NCBI RefSeq assembly: GCF_017814275.1 | Contig: NZ_JAGIYQ010000019.1 | Coordinates: forward strand, 1 to 64,000 | Length of the DNA: 64,000 bases | DNA from: Gottfriedia endophytica | Lineage (GTDB): Bacteria > Bacillota > Bacilli > Bacillales > Bacillaceae_G | Reading direction: 5' to 3' | Shown here: in pieces, positions 7,245 through 17,002 of the stretch | Numbering within the stretch: position 1 is the first letter of the stretch | How the letters are laid out: every line of letters starts with the position of its first letter | The notes under the pieces: generated by a model | Databases searched by the model: none | What the model was told of the DNA's origin: nothing | The model's input: the letters and a program-made list of their open reading frames with translations, nothing else | Position numbers and translations under genes: made by a program

Positions 7245-8255
7245 TTATTTAGTAGCCTTTTGTCCAACTGATTTCGCTACTTTTATTAACTCATCTTGAG
7301 TAAGATTTGTTGAAACGATTGTAAAATCAGTTCCTTTATATGACCAAGAAATGGACTTATTAGATAACGCGCCAACTGTAAATCCAAGGTCAACTGGTTC
7401 TCCACTTACATCCATCATCGTGCTCGTTTCAGATACGACTGATTTTTGCTCCACTATAGTAAATGACTTTTTACCTTTATACGAAAGGAAGACTTGAACA
7501 CCGTCTTTTGTTTTTAAATCTTGTTGATCAACAAGTGATACACCATCCATTAAATAATTCGGATATTGAGTAACTAGGAAATTCGATTGACCATCAGCAA
7601 CAGTTGGTACACCTATTCCCGCACTTGTCATGTTTTTCTTTACATCAAAGGCATCATTATCAAAATTCGCATTGTATTTTACTGATTTAAATTTAACATC
7701 CAACACAACATTTTTATCAGTATCTAATAATTTTACAGATTGTGGTGTTAAACCTTTTTTATTAAATGTGATCTCTTGAGTAGGCAACAACTGTTTATTT
7801 TGATAATTGGTTTTTGTTTCAAAGATATATCCATTATTTGTCGTTTTAAATGTTGCATCTTTATCTTGCATTAAATCCTTTACTAAAGATTCCGGCAAGT
7901 ATGGTTGACTACTGTTAGATGGCCAATCACTTTGAAAACGATAACTCTTATTCAGTGCAGGTGTTAAAACGAATACCCCTTGATTGTTTCGCAAAATGAT
8001 CTGATTTTGCTCACTTTTAGCATTTTTTAATTGTACACGATAAAAAGATGGTTTTTTATGCCAAATCTCTACTTTATACTCCTGCGGATCATTACCATTC
8101 TTTATCGTTAATGTTGCATCCGCTTTGTACCCAGACATTTTTACAATTTGATCATTCAATGACTGAACAACATCATCTTTGCTTTTCGTTCCACATGCTG
8201 TTAGTGAAAAGATCAACGTAACAACAAAAAGCATCGCTACAAGCTTTTTTTTCAT
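7245..8255 (-). CDS. ydcC: LolA-fold lipoprotein, YdcC-like (sporulation associated)
   Basis: 336 residues. It begins with MKKKLVAMLFVVTLIFSLTACG, which I quote only in part: a lipoprotein signal with lipobox LTAC and C as the lipidated residue. The remainder resembles the LolA/LolB-like beta fold of Bacillus YdcC; YdcC lies between acpS and alr in B. subtilis too. Its molecular role is unknown. I start it at ATG 8255, behind AAGGAG; a longer frame to 8345 lacks a ribosome-binding site and would bury the signal peptide. It is probably surface-anchored. Confidence 0.85.
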   Translation of the reverse strand: MKKKLVAMLFVVTLIFSLTACGTKSKDDVVQSLNDQIVKMSGYKADATLTIKNGNDPQEYKVEIWHKKPSFYRVQLKNAKSEQNQIILRNNQGVFVLTPALNKSYRFQSDWPSNSSQPYLPESLVKDLMQDKDATFKTTNNGYIFETKTNYQNKQLLPTQEITFNKKGLTPQSVKLLDTDKNVVLDVKFKSVKYNANFDNDAFDVKKNMTSAGIGVPTVADGQSNFLVTQYPNYLMDGVSLVDQQDLKTKDGVQVFLSYKGKKSFTIVEQKSVVSETSTMMDVSGEPVDLGFTVGALSNKSISWSYKGTDFTIVSTNLTQDELIKVAKSVGQKATK

Positions 8256-8451
8256 TTCCCCCAGCTCCTTCTTCCCCATAATCTCAAAGAAGATTCCACA
8301 TGCAATGGCAAGGAATAAATGTCTGCGTGTAGCTAAGATGTCCAAACCTATTTATTCATGCACGTTGCGCCCTTGCTTCTTCTCCTATCCTCACAAAAAT
8401 ATATGTGACCAAGCTCTAGAATATGCAGACTAGCTTTAATAACAAGTTTAT

Positions 8452-8502
8452 TTATTAAAAAAATAAATAAAACAATCCCTCGATATTGCAAGGAATTGTT
8501 TT
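8452..8502 (-). terminator. terminator after acpS
   Basis: AAAACAAT(T/C)CCT-type 12-bp arms (8469-8480 and 8491-8502) are followed on the minus strand by a T-rich tract. The rest of 8256-8516 holds no gene. Confidence 0.8.
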
Positions 8503-8516
8503 ATTTCAGTTGGCTA

Positions 8517-8873
8517 TTAACGAATTTCTTCAAAAACTACTTGAGCAGCAGCGTAATGCTCAGTATGTGTAATGGAGATATGTGCTATGTATGGAAAATC
8601 TACTTTTAGGATTGGCTTTCCTTTTTCATCATTCAAAATCTCGATGTCTTGAAAGCTAATTTCTTTTCCAATACCTGTACCAAACGCTTTTGAACAAGCT
8701 TCTTTTGCAGCAAACCGTCCAGCTAAAAATTCAACCTGTCTTTTTTTACTCAAAGAATGAAAAACAGTCATTTCATTTTCCGTAAGAATTCTATCTAAAA
8801 ACTTAGGCTGCTTTTCAATCATTTCTTTTATACGTTGCATTTCTACTAAATCAATCCCAATACCAACAATCAT
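8517..8873 (-). CDS. acpS: holo-[acyl-carrier-protein] synthase
   Basis: 118 residues, typical of trimeric bacterial AcpS. It transfers 4'-phosphopantetheine from CoA to ACP for fatty-acid synthesis. Metal and catalytic residues D8 (GIGIDLVE) and E58 (GRFAAKEA) are present, as is the late SITHTEHYAAAQV motif. ATG 8873 is preferred over a GTG nine bases earlier because GGGTGAGG lies in front of the ATG. The uvsE gene ends 22 bp upstream, so both are probably on one transcript. Confidence 0.96.
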   Translation of the reverse strand: MIVGIGIDLVEMQRIKEMIEKQPKFLDRILTENEMTVFHSLSKKRQVEFLAGRFAAKEACSKAFGTGIGKEISFQDIEILNDEKGKPILKVDFPYIAHISITHTEHYAAAQVVFEEIR

Positions 8874-8895
8874 TTCCCTCACCCTTTTTTAATTT

Positions 8896-9861
8896 CTAAG
8901 GTTTAAAATAAAAGCTACTCCCATTTATGATTTCAACAGAGGACTCCATTTTAAGGTCCTTCATTAATCTAAACAATGCATCGTCTTTTTTCTTCGCTTC
9001 AATCATACAATCAATTTGATCAACTGATCCATTTATTCCATTCAAAAATTCAAGAAATTGTTTCGTATCTATATAGTCAGCATGTGCACGTATATCCTTC
9101 TCATCCCTCTGACTAGAAATATGCATTTTCATTGGTAGATTAGAGTGTCTCCATGTTTTAACAGCTCTTTCCCAATTGGAAGTCCAGCTCTCATTTGTAT
9201 GATGAACAAGATGGTGGTGATAATCAAAAACAACGGGCACATCTAACTTCTCACATACAAAAAGTGTTTCATCAAATGTAAATGTTGTATCATCATTCTC
9301 AAATAATAGCATTTTTTGGAGTGAAGTTGGAATAACTGAAAAATTTTCAATCAATTGCTCAAGTGCTTTTTCCTTGTCATTGTAGCCACCACCAACATGG
9401 AGAACACATCGGTGTTCAGGATTTTGTTTCATCAATTTTAAAAGTTGATAATGCATTCGTAAAGTTTTTAATGATGCTTTTAATAAATCTTTGTCTTCCG
9501 AATTAAGAATCACAAAATGGTCTGGATGAAAATCGACACGCATTTGATTTTTGTTTACAAAGTCCCCTATTACACCGAGAGATTGTTTCAAAGGGGGTAA
9601 GTAATCCCAATCGAGTAACTCTTCGTGATTGGCAAGCGGAATTAATTTAGAGCTTAAACGAAAAAATGAAATATCATATGCTTTATTGTGTTTTAACAAG
9701 CGCAAACAATTTTCTAAATTTGATAAAGATATACGCTCTAACTTTCGTAAAGCCGCATTTCGATCCTCTGTACGCTTAAATTGAGCAAATGTCATTGTTT
9801 GAGATGGTGAAGCATTCTGTAGATGAACGCTCATCGCTACATACCCTAGCCGTACCAGCAT
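8896..9861 (-). CDS. uvsE: UV DNA damage endonuclease UvsE/UvdE
   Basis: 321 residues. The start MLVRLGYVAMSVHLQNASPS, then DISFFRLSSKLIP, RVDFHPDHFVIL, VLHVGGG and VFDYHHH, are the metal-binding beta-strand ends of the UVDE TIM barrel. The enzyme nicks 5' to cyclobutane dimers and 6-4 photoproducts, an alternative to UvrABC often kept by spore formers. It lies between cshA and acpS on the same strand, an order I recall from the B. cereus group rather than B. subtilis. Confidence 0.95.
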   Translation of the reverse strand: MLVRLGYVAMSVHLQNASPSQTMTFAQFKRTEDRNAALRKLERISLSNLENCLRLLKHNKAYDISFFRLSSKLIPLANHEELLDWDYLPPLKQSLGVIGDFVNKNQMRVDFHPDHFVILNSEDKDLLKASLKTLRMHYQLLKLMKQNPEHRCVLHVGGGYNDKEKALEQLIENFSVIPTSLQKMLLFENDDTTFTFDETLFVCEKLDVPVVFDYHHHLVHHTNESWTSNWERAVKTWRHSNLPMKMHISSQRDEKDIRAHADYIDTKQFLEFLNGINGSVDQIDCMIEAKKKDDALFRLMKDLKMESSVEIINGSSFYFKP

Positions 9862-9944
9862 GTTATTTCCAACCCTTCACTTTTTTTCTTTAGTTTGCTT
9901 CAAGTCATTCAAACCACACGAATTTTTTTAAAAAACAACAAAGT

Positions 9945-9985
9945 GAAGGAAAAAGAAAAAGACACTGGTTTCCCAATGTCTTTCT
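9945..9985 (-). terminator. terminator after cshA
   Basis: Minus-strand AAAGACATTGG-GAAA-CCAGTGTCTTT followed by TTCTTTTTCC forms a good intrinsic terminator ahead of uvsE. Confidence 0.8.
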
Positions 9986-9993
9986 ATTATTAA

Positions 9994-11568
9994 TTATTTA
10001 CTTTCTTGAGTTCTGCGTTGTCCGCCACGGTTTCCATCACGATTTCCTTCGTTACGTTTGCCACGGTAGTTTCCGCCGCCACCGTTTCCACCACGATTAT
10101 CGCGATCTCCACGACGACTATCTCCACCACGACGGCTATCTCCGCCACGACGGTTATCTCCACCACGACGGTTATCTCCACCACCACGTTTGTTTTCACC
10201 GCGACGGTATCCACCGCCACCGTTTCCACGAGAACGATCACGTTTTCCAACCATTGGAGGCTCATCTGTTAATCTAATTGGTGTTTCATTTGGTTCTTTA
10301 GTAAGCATTTTTAACGCTGCTGCTACAACTTTTACAGAATCATGTTCTTCAAGTAATTCTTCTGCGATACGTTTGTAGAACGTTAAGTTATCGTTTTCCA
10401 TTGTTGACGTTAATTTTTCAGCAATAATGCGTTGTTGGCTTTCAATTGCTTCGTCAAGTGTTGGAGGTGTCATACGCTCCATACGGCGTTTAGTTGTACG
10501 CTCAATATTTTTCAATTGACCAAACTCACGTGGTGTGATGAATAGCATTGCAATACCTGATTTACCTGCACGTCCTGTACGTCCAATACGGTGAACGTAA
10601 CTTTCTGGATCTTGAGGAATATCAAAGTTATAAACATGTGTAACACCTGAGATATCTAAACCACGAGCCGCTACGTCTGTTGCAACTAATACATCAATAG
10701 AACCTGATTTGAATTTATTTAAAACAGACATACGTTTTGCTTGTGTTAAATCTCCATGAATACCTTCAGCAGCATATCCACGTAAGTTTAAAGCTTCAGA
10801 AAGCTCATCAACACGACGTTTTGTACGACCAAATACGATTGCTAATTCTGGAGATTGTATATCTAATAAGCGAGTTAATACATCAAACTTATTTTTTTCT
10901 TGAACTTCTACGAAGTGTTGTTCAATATTAGGCATTGTCACTTCTTTTGCTTGCACTTTCACGATTTGTGGATTTGTCATAAATCTTTCTGCAATGCGAC
11001 GAATAGGATCTGGCATTGTTGCTGAGAAAAGAAGTGTTTGTTTATTTTCTGGTACATCTTTTAAGATTGATTCAATATCTTCAATGAAGCCCATGTTTAG
11101 CATTTCATCCGCTTCATCAAGGACAACTGTGTGTACGCCATGAAGTTTAAGTGTACGACGGTTGATGTGGTCAAGAATACGACCTGGTGTCCCAACAATA
11201 ATGTGAGGATTTTTCTTTAATGAACGCATTTGACGGCTAATATCTTGTCCACCATAGATTGGAAGGATTTTAACGCCTTTGTGCATTCCAATTTTGTGTA
11301 GCTCTTCACCTACTTGGATTGCTAATTCTCTTGTTGGAGCAATAACAATTCCTTGTACGTTTTCGCCTTTAATGTCAATTTTTTCAAGTAGTGGAATACC
11401 AAACGCTGCTGTTTTCCCTGTACCTGTTTGCGCTTGACCAATTACATCATGGCCTTGTTTTGCTAATGGGATTGTTTGTGCTTGAATTGGAGTTGCTTCT
11501 TCAAATCCTAATTTTTCAATTGAGAAAAGGATTTTACTGTCTAAACCTAGTTCTTGAAATGTTGTCAA
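9994..11568 (-). CDS. cshA: DEAD-box RNA helicase CshA
   Basis: 524 residues. Q motif with Walker A AQTGTGKT (46-53), DEAD box near 153-156, SAT near 184, and the second RecA domain ending [15 protein letters not shown]. After a CshA-type dimerisation region, the tail (from ~450) is made of [10 protein letters not shown] repeats, an RGG-rich RNA-binding extension. The family remodels RNA in ribosome assembly, cold adaptation and mRNA decay. The tail's repetitiveness creates spurious open frames on both strands. Start ATG 11568 follows AAAGGAG. Confidence 0.96.
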   Translation of the reverse strand: MTTFQELGLDSKILFSIEKLGFEEATPIQAQTIPLAKQGHDVIGQAQTGTGKTAAFGIPLLEKIDIKGENVQGIVIAPTRELAIQVGEELHKIGMHKGVKILPIYGGQDISRQMRSLKKNPHIIVGTPGRILDHINRRTLKLHGVHTVVLDEADEMLNMGFIEDIESILKDVPENKQTLLFSATMPDPIRRIAERFMTNPQIVKVQAKEVTMPNIEQHFVEVQEKNKFDVLTRLLDIQSPELAIVFGRTKRRVDELSEALNLRGYAAEGIHGDLTQAKRMSVLNKFKSGSIDVLVATDVAARGLDISGVTHVYNFDIPQDPESYVHRIGRTGRAGKSGIAMLFITPREFGQLKNIERTTKRRMERMTPPTLDEAIESQQRIIAEKLTSTMENDNLTFYKRIAEELLEEHDSVKVVAAALKMLTKEPNETPIRLTDEPPMVGKRDRSRGNGGGGYRRGENKRGGGDNRRGGDNRRGGDSRRGGDSRRGDRDNRGGNGGGGNYRGKRNEGNRDGNRGGQRRTQESK

Positions 11569-11891
11569 TGTGTTTTCTCCTTTGTTTCTATATAAGTTGA
11601 ATCGATCTTTTAGACGAAAATTTGCACGAAAACAATTATCGTAACATACTACTTCAAAAATAAATTACGCTCATACAATCATTTTTTCCTATTTTTCGTA
11701 AAGGTTAAATGGAAAATGTTTCATTCAGCTTATATATCTATCTTTTATATTTTATATTTAATATGTGTAACTTTGTTTCGTAACTTATCATAGGAAGGTT
11801 CATTTTTAGTGGATATCAATGTTCCGTAGCAAAATAAAAAGGAAACAATATCTACTCATTATACTTATAAATAGAATAAAAAGCAAACCAC
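11569..11891. other. cshA upstream region
   Basis: About 320 bp of A+T-rich DNA that should contain the cshA promoter and a long 5' untranslated region, as is common for cold-responsive helicase genes. I could not pick a convincing -35/-10 pair and see no gene or RNA family. Confidence 0.4.
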
Positions 11892-12542
11892 CTATAGTTT
11901 AATCGTTGGATTTTTAATTCCCTTCCTTAAACGCTCAATTGTACCAACAATTCGCTTGTTTCTAGTTTCTTCACGCTTAGCACTTGTGATCCAATTTACA
12001 TATTCTTTACGGTGTGTATACGCTAAATTTGTAAAGAATAGTTCACACTCTGAATTCTCTTTTAAGACTTTTTGTAAATCTTCTGGTACTTCTACTACTT
12101 TATTAGTAGTAACTTTTTTAACCGTTTTTGTTGCGGAAGACGTTCTTCGTGCCGGTTTTGTAAGCTCCGCCCCACGAAAACGCATCGCAGACCAAGTATC
12201 ATCAATTGAAATTAGCGAAACTCCAACATAGCCTAATTTCTCTAACGTTTCCCATCCTTGGTCTCGTGTAATATCTGTTTTTATTTTCGAGCTCTTTTTC
12301 GGATAGCAAAGCCACAGCATTGTGCTGTCATTACTTACAGAAACAGCCGTCGGTGCAATTTTATTAACATCATCTTTCGAAAATAAAAATGCTTGAACAA
12401 AAGAATACTCTCCTTGGACTTCTGTATGCAGATTTTCACCAAGAGATTCCTTTGCTGATAATAGATATTCTTCAGGGGCATTTAAAATAAGTGTTTTCTC
12501 ATCAACATTTAACTTAAGTTTTTTAATTAATGCCTGATCCAT
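11892..12542 (-). CDS. YdeI/OmpD-associated (OmdA) family protein
   Basis: 216 residues. The C-terminal ~60 residues (VPEDLQKVLKENSECELFF, then AYTHRKEYVNWITSAKREET and a basic end) match the OmdA/YdeI domain. Residues 1-130 form a second alpha/beta domain ending DDTWSAMRFRG, which I cannot assign with confidence. A lysine- and threonine-rich linker joins them. The function is unknown. It follows murF by 18 bp and is probably cotranscribed with it. Start ATG 12542 has GAGGAGA upstream. Confidence 0.75.
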   Translation of the reverse strand: MDQALIKKLKLNVDEKTLILNAPEEYLLSAKESLGENLHTEVQGEYSFVQAFLFSKDDVNKIAPTAVSVSNDSTMLWLCYPKKSSKIKTDITRDQGWETLEKLGYVGVSLISIDDTWSAMRFRGAELTKPARRTSSATKTVKKVTTNKVVEVPEDLQKVLKENSECELFFTNLAYTHRKEYVNWITSAKREETRNKRIVGTIERLRKGIKNPTIKL

Positions 12543-12560
12543 TTCCGTTTCTCCTCAAAC

Positions 12561-13943
12561 CTATTTTTCTAAAATCGCATTTACAACTTCTTCTAATTTC
12601 ATCCCACGTGAAGCCTTAACTACTATTAGATCATTTTCTTTTGCAGTTTGTAATAAATCTTGGATTAATTTTTCTTTATCTTGATATGATTTAACGCGTG
12701 ATTCACTCATCGCTTTTTTTGCTACCGCTGCACCATTTGAAGCTAGTTCCCCATATGTGTAAAGATAATCAATTCCTTTTGATGCAACTTCACTACCAAT
12801 TTCCTCATGAAAAGCTACTTCTTGATCACCAAGTTCAAGCATATCTCCAAACACTACAAACTTACGTGCAAATCCTTTTAAATCCGAAACTAGATCAATT
12901 GCTGCTTTCATTGAAGTTGGGCTCGCATTGTATGCATCATTTATTAAAGTTACACCATTTGGTGCTTTTAATAATTCCATACGCATCTTTGTCAGCTGTA
13001 AATTCTCTAATCCCTTTTCAATTTCAGCAGAAGTTAAACCAAATTTCATTGCAACACCAATAGCGGCTAATGTGTTACTGATATTATGTTTTCCTAAAAC
13101 AGATAAAGTAAATGTTTTGTTCTCTATTTTATTAACCTCGAAAGTACTACCATTTTCTGTTAATTCAAAGGTTGTTGGGTACAGGTTGTTACTTTGATTA
13201 AACCCAAACGTTTCAATAGTTCCTTTAAAAGATATATCTTTTACCCCTTCAATTAACAATGGTTCATCCCCATTAATTAATAAAGTACCGTTTTCTTTTA
13301 AACCCTCTGCAATTTCAAGCTTAGCCTTTGCAATACCCGCACGAGATCCAAGCTCCATCATATGGGATTCACCAATATTTGTAATAATTGCTGCATCTGG
13401 ATTTGCTATTTTCGTAAGTAATTCAATTTCACCAAAATTACTCATTCCCATTTCAAGTACAGCAACTTCTGTATCTTCGTCCATTGAAAGAACAGTTAAT
13501 GGTAGACCAATATGATTATTATAGTTACCTTGCGTCTTATGTACTTTATATTTAGCTGAAAGGATACTAGTTAAAATATCTTTCGTTGAAGTTTTCCCAT
13601 TACTCCCTGTAATACCAACTACTTTTCCGTTCCACTCTTTTAAATAGCTTTTCGCCAGTTGTTGTAGTCCTTCTAATGTATCTTCTACTAAAACAACAGG
13701 TACATTTGTAGGAACATCCTCATAACTTTTTGAGCATAAAATTGCTGCTGCACCATTTTCGATTGCTTGTGGTAAGAACTGGTGCGCATCAAATTTTTCT
13801 CCCTTTATTGGGATAAACAATTTACCTTGTAAATTTTCTCTTGAATCTGTTGATACACCATTTATTTCAACAGAATTTCCGATCAATGTACTTCCTGGAA
13901 TCATATGAGCTATTTGTTCAACAGTACGATTAATCCCCATCAT
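12561..13943 (-). CDS. murF: UDP-N-acetylmuramoyl-tripeptide–D-alanyl-D-alanine ligase
   Basis: 460 residues. Adds D-Ala-D-Ala to UDP-MurNAc-tripeptide, the last cytoplasmic step of the stem peptide. The Mur-ligase P-loop is GITGSNGKTSTK (around 110); the C-terminal domain carries INDAYNASPTSMKAAID and VFGDMLELG. The ddl gene just upstream makes its D-Ala-D-Ala substrate. Start ATG 13943 follows GGAGTGG; an upstream GTG frame has no ribosome-binding site. Confidence 0.97.
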   Translation of the reverse strand: MMGINRTVEQIAHMIPGSTLIGNSVEINGVSTDSRENLQGKLFIPIKGEKFDAHQFLPQAIENGAAAILCSKSYEDVPTNVPVVLVEDTLEGLQQLAKSYLKEWNGKVVGITGSNGKTSTKDILTSILSAKYKVHKTQGNYNNHIGLPLTVLSMDEDTEVAVLEMGMSNFGEIELLTKIANPDAAIITNIGESHMMELGSRAGIAKAKLEIAEGLKENGTLLINGDEPLLIEGVKDISFKGTIETFGFNQSNNLYPTTFELTENGSTFEVNKIENKTFTLSVLGKHNISNTLAAIGVAMKFGLTSAEIEKGLENLQLTKMRMELLKAPNGVTLINDAYNASPTSMKAAIDLVSDLKGFARKFVVFGDMLELGDQEVAFHEEIGSEVASKGIDYLYTYGELASNGAAVAKKAMSESRVKSYQDKEKLIQDLLQTAKENDLIVVKASRGMKLEEVVNAILEK

Positions 13944-13973
13944 GACCACTCCAATCTCTATTCATTCTTTCCG

Positions 13974-14023
13974 TAGAAAAGACTGACCATTCGGTGCATG
14001 TGCACTTTTCTATTCGGTCAGCC
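13974..14023 (-). terminator. hairpin between ddl and murF
   Basis: GACTGACC (13981-13988) pairs with GGTCAGCC (14016-14023), and TTTTCT follows on the minus strand. The T tract is short, so it could attenuate rather than stop transcription from ddl into murF. Confidence 0.55.
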
Positions 14024-14037
14024 TTGTTCATATGCTA

Positions 14038-15135
14038 TTAAATATTGTATTTTATTTGTTGTTTTTGTTCGTAGCGCTCAATTGCAAGATCAATTAATTT
14101 TTCAATTAATGCTGGGTAAGTTAATCCTGTAGCTTGCCATAACTGAGGATACATACTAAATGGCGTGAAACCAGGCATTGTATTAACTTCATTAATTAAT
14201 ACGCCACCATCTTCTGTTACGAAGAAATCTGCACGAGTTAAACCAGATCCATCGATCGCTTTAAATGCTACTTCAGCATAGTGTTTAATTTTTTCATACA
14301 CTTCTTCTTCAACTTGTGCAGGAATAATTAAGCCAGTTTCTCCACTTTCGTATTTCGCATTGTAATCATAGAATTCAACAGATGGTTTAATCTCCCCAAC
14401 AACAGAACATGCAACTTTGTCGTTACCTAAAACACCTATTTCAATTTCTCTTCCAACGATATTTTCTTCAATAATAATTTTACGATCAAATTGGAAAGCT
14501 TCTTCAAATGCAGCAATTAATGATTCACGATTTTTCGCTTTACTAATCCCTACGCTTGAACCTAAGTTTGCAGGCTTAACGAAAACTGGATAGCCTAATT
14601 CTTTTTCAACAGCTTCGTAAGTTTTTTCTGGATTTTCTTTCCACTCTGTTTTTAAGAAATGAACATATTTCGCTTGTGGAATTCCAGCTTGAGCGAATAA
14701 GTTTTTCATAATTACTTTATCCATCCCAGCAGCAGATGCTAACACGCCATTTCCAGCGTAAGGAATGTTTAATAATTCTAGTAAGCCTTGTACTGTTCCA
14801 TCTTCACCATTTGGTCCATGAAGTAATGGGAAAATAACGTCAATCGGCTCTGAAGATGGTTGCTGTGCAGATGCAGGTATAATAGATGAAGTTAATGCAA
14901 CAGGAGCAATTTCTTGTACTGATTGATCATCTTGAGAAAATTTAAGCTGAGCAACGCTTTCTACCTTACCTTCAATTCTCTTACCTTGTAACCATTCACC
15001 TTGTTCAGATATATATATTGGATACACATCAAATTTCGAATGATCCAATGCAGAAATAACAGCAAAAGCTGTTTGTAATGATACTTTATGTTCTGCGGAT
15101 TTACCGCCGTATAATAAACCTAACTTGATTTTCAT
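14038..15135 (-). CDS. ddl: D-alanine–D-alanine ligase
   Basis: 365 residues. ATP-grasp enzyme joining two D-alanines. Visible signatures are [14 protein letters not shown] at the N terminus, [35 protein letters not shown], and the metal-binding end [20 protein letters not shown]. The Y in the active-site loop near [14 protein letters not shown] fits the D-Ala-D-Ala rather than the D-lactate type. It works with alr and murF in this block. Confidence 0.97.
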   Translation of the reverse strand: MKIKLGLLYGGKSAEHKVSLQTAFAVISALDHSKFDVYPIYISEQGEWLQGKRIEGKVESVAQLKFSQDDQSVQEIAPVALTSSIIPASAQQPSSEPIDVIFPLLHGPNGEDGTVQGLLELLNIPYAGNGVLASAAGMDKVIMKNLFAQAGIPQAKYVHFLKTEWKENPEKTYEAVEKELGYPVFVKPANLGSSVGISKAKNRESLIAAFEEAFQFDRKIIIEENIVGREIEIGVLGNDKVACSVVGEIKPSVEFYDYNAKYESGETGLIIPAQVEEEVYEKIKHYAEVAFKAIDGSGLTRADFFVTEDGGVLINEVNTMPGFTPFSMYPQLWQATGLTYPALIEKLIDLAIERYEQKQQIKYNI

Positions 15136-15316
15136 GATGTTCCCCCTACTAACTAATTGCTGCTTCTATTGTACCACTTTCTTCAAAAGTGTATAAGCCT
15201 TAATGGGTAGAAACCTAATTTCTTTATAAACTATGCAGAAACAATTCAAGTGTGAAATGACCAAGGTCCGACATACTTTAGAATAACCTTTATAAAATGA
15301 CAAAAAAAGAAGGTTG

Positions 15317-15367
15317 TTTTCGGATACATTGTTGCTATATTAGAATGCGTTAGTTGATTACAACTCC
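15317..15367 (+). repeat. dispersed ~185-bp repeat, copy A (left arm only)
   Basis: Matches the left arm of the family: outer end ACATTGTTGCT, then AGAATGCGTTAGTTGATTAC and AACTCC. The GC-rich core is missing; the sequence diverges at 15368, where a different element seems to begin. Confidence 0.75.
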
Positions 15368-15460
15368 CAATACGATAAAAATGAACTTCGGTGCTATAAA
15401 AATTTTCGTTTAGGGGGTACTTTAAAATCTTAGCTTGTTAACGATGTGGTGCTACCCCAA
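15368..15460. mobile_element. possible insertion-sequence end remnant
   Basis: From AGGGGGTAC (near 15412) to GTGCTACCCC (near 15448) there is an imperfect inverted pair enclosing CTTAGCTTGTTAACGATGTG. From memory this resembles the ends of some IS families of Bacillaceae, but I cannot name one. No transposase is present. It breaks repeat copy A. Nothing else is seen in 15136-15500. Confidence 0.35.
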
Positions 15461-15500
15461 ATAAGAAAAAGAAAAACCTTTTTTAGGGGAAAAATCAAGA

Positions 15501-16895
15501 TTACAACCAAATTTTTGCTAGTTGAGATACTCCTTTTATTATCTTTTCTTCACTTAAACTACCTAATCCAAGTTGAATATGCGGATATTGTGGTATATAT
15601 TTCGAAAAATACTTCGAGCAAGGATAAACTGCAATTCCGTGTTTATATGCCCTTTCAATTAGCATTTTTTCACTCATTTTTGTTTTAACTTCAATAATAA
15701 CGAAAATTCCGGAGCTACCACCTTTTATTTCAACATAATTCTTAAAGTGTTTTAGTAATTCCCTATTCAATAGATTCATTTTACGTTTATACAAAGCTTT
15801 CATCTTCCTTAAGTGTGAGTACCAATATCCTTCATTCATAAAGGTCGCCAGTGTTCTCTGATGAATAGATGAGGATGTTTGCTCAAGCAAAGGGAGTATC
15901 TTTTTATATTCACTTACTAGCCTCCTAGGTAAAACCATATAACTGACACGGATAGAAGGTAGTAGTGCCTTTGAAAAAGTTCCTAAATAAATCACCCTAT
16001 CATTAGAATCTAAACTTTGAAGAGACGGTACAGGTTGATGGATATATCGAAATTCACTATCGTAATCATCCTCAATAATATATCCTTCCACCCTTTTCGC
16101 CCATTGAATTAACTTTAATCTTTCATTGACGGGGATAGTCACTCCAAATGGAAAGTGGTGAGTAGGAGTGACATATAAAAGTCTAGAAGGCGACTTTAAA
16201 AGGCGATCAACTTGGATGCCTTGTTCTTTTACCGGGATCGGATCAATAATAAATGACTGAAGAGCAAATAGTTCCCTTGCCACATCATATCCAGGGTCTT
16301 CTACTGCCAGATAATGATAGTCTTGCTTTAGCAACAGCGACAAAAGTAATAACAAGTGTTGTGTGCTACTGCCAATAATAATCTGTTCAGCAGAAGTATT
16401 AACCCCTCTTGATTGAAACAAGTAATCTGCTAGTACCTTCCTTAACTTAATATCGCCTTGTTTTTCTCCGTATGAAAACATGCTAGAGTCTTTAATGATT
16501 TTGTTTGTAAGCATCCTCCATTTTTTTATAGGGAAGTTCTCTTGGTCCACTGTCCCAATCTTAAAGTCAATAGTTTTCATGTCAGTTTGATTTCTTTCAT
16601 GATGTTGTTCTCTAATGGGTTCATAATTAAGCGTCTCATCCGATATAGTGGCCTCTACAAAAAATCCCTTTTTGTTCTCACTTCGAATATATCCTTCCGA
16701 TTGCAATTGTTCATAGGCTACCTGAGTTGTATTTCTGCTGACCTCTAATTGGATAGCAAGTTGTCTAATTGATGGCAACTTTGTATTCCTTTCTAATTTA
16801 CCAGATAAAATCTGAGTACGTATGTATTGATAAACTTGTTGGTACATAGGAGAGTTACTTTTTCGATTGATATTAAATATTAGTTCATTCATCAT
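15501..16895 (-). CDS. MocR-type regulator (GntR wHTH + aminotransferase-like domain)
   Basis: 464 residues. A GntR winged helix at 1-75 (PMYQQVYQYIRTQILSGKL, LEVSRNTTQVAYEQLQSEGY) is fused to a fold-type I aminotransferase domain with the PLP lysine in YLGTFSKALLPSIRV. Such proteins sense PLP or amino-compound adducts and usually control a divergent neighbour, here the EamA exporter at 17003. Its own promoter is at 16931-16959. Start ATG 16895 follows GAGGT. The effector is unknown. It is distinct from the second MocR protein at 52906. Confidence 0.92.
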   Translation of the reverse strand: MMNELIFNINRKSNSPMYQQVYQYIRTQILSGKLERNTKLPSIRQLAIQLEVSRNTTQVAYEQLQSEGYIRSENKKGFFVEATISDETLNYEPIREQHHERNQTDMKTIDFKIGTVDQENFPIKKWRMLTNKIIKDSSMFSYGEKQGDIKLRKVLADYLFQSRGVNTSAEQIIIGSSTQHLLLLLSLLLKQDYHYLAVEDPGYDVARELFALQSFIIDPIPVKEQGIQVDRLLKSPSRLLYVTPTHHFPFGVTIPVNERLKLIQWAKRVEGYIIEDDYDSEFRYIHQPVPSLQSLDSNDRVIYLGTFSKALLPSIRVSYMVLPRRLVSEYKKILPLLEQTSSSIHQRTLATFMNEGYWYSHLRKMKALYKRKMNLLNRELLKHFKNYVEIKGGSSGIFVIIEVKTKMSEKMLIERAYKHGIAVYPCSKYFSKYIPQYPHIQLGLGSLSEEKIIKGVSQLAKIWL

Positions 16896-16930
16896 TGAAT
16901 TACCTCATCTGTCATTTGTGTTTATTGTAA

Positions 16931-16959
16931 ACTGTACCTTTTAGAAATGACAGTGTAAA
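16931..16959 (-). promoter_or_regulatory. promoter of the first MocR gene, in the divergent intergenic region
   Basis: Minus-strand TTTACA (16954-16959), 17 bp, TACAGT (16931-16936). The same stretch contains TGTAAA at 16926-16931 and 16954-16959 and an ACTGT/ACAGT inverted pair, plausible operator elements for the regulator acting on both sides. Confidence 0.55.
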
Positions 16960-17002
16960 TGAATAATGAATTTAGAAAAAATTTTGATCTGGGAGATATC
17001 TT

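Noticed and set aside
10060-10200. Short tandem units suggesting a CRISPR array or minisatellite
   Set aside because: They are in-frame codons for [10 protein letters not shown] in cshA with no unique spacers.
9990-10272. Open frames on both strands rich in V, T, I and A
   Set aside because: They are alternate-frame readings of the repetitive RGG-coding tail of cshA, with no ribosome-binding sites.
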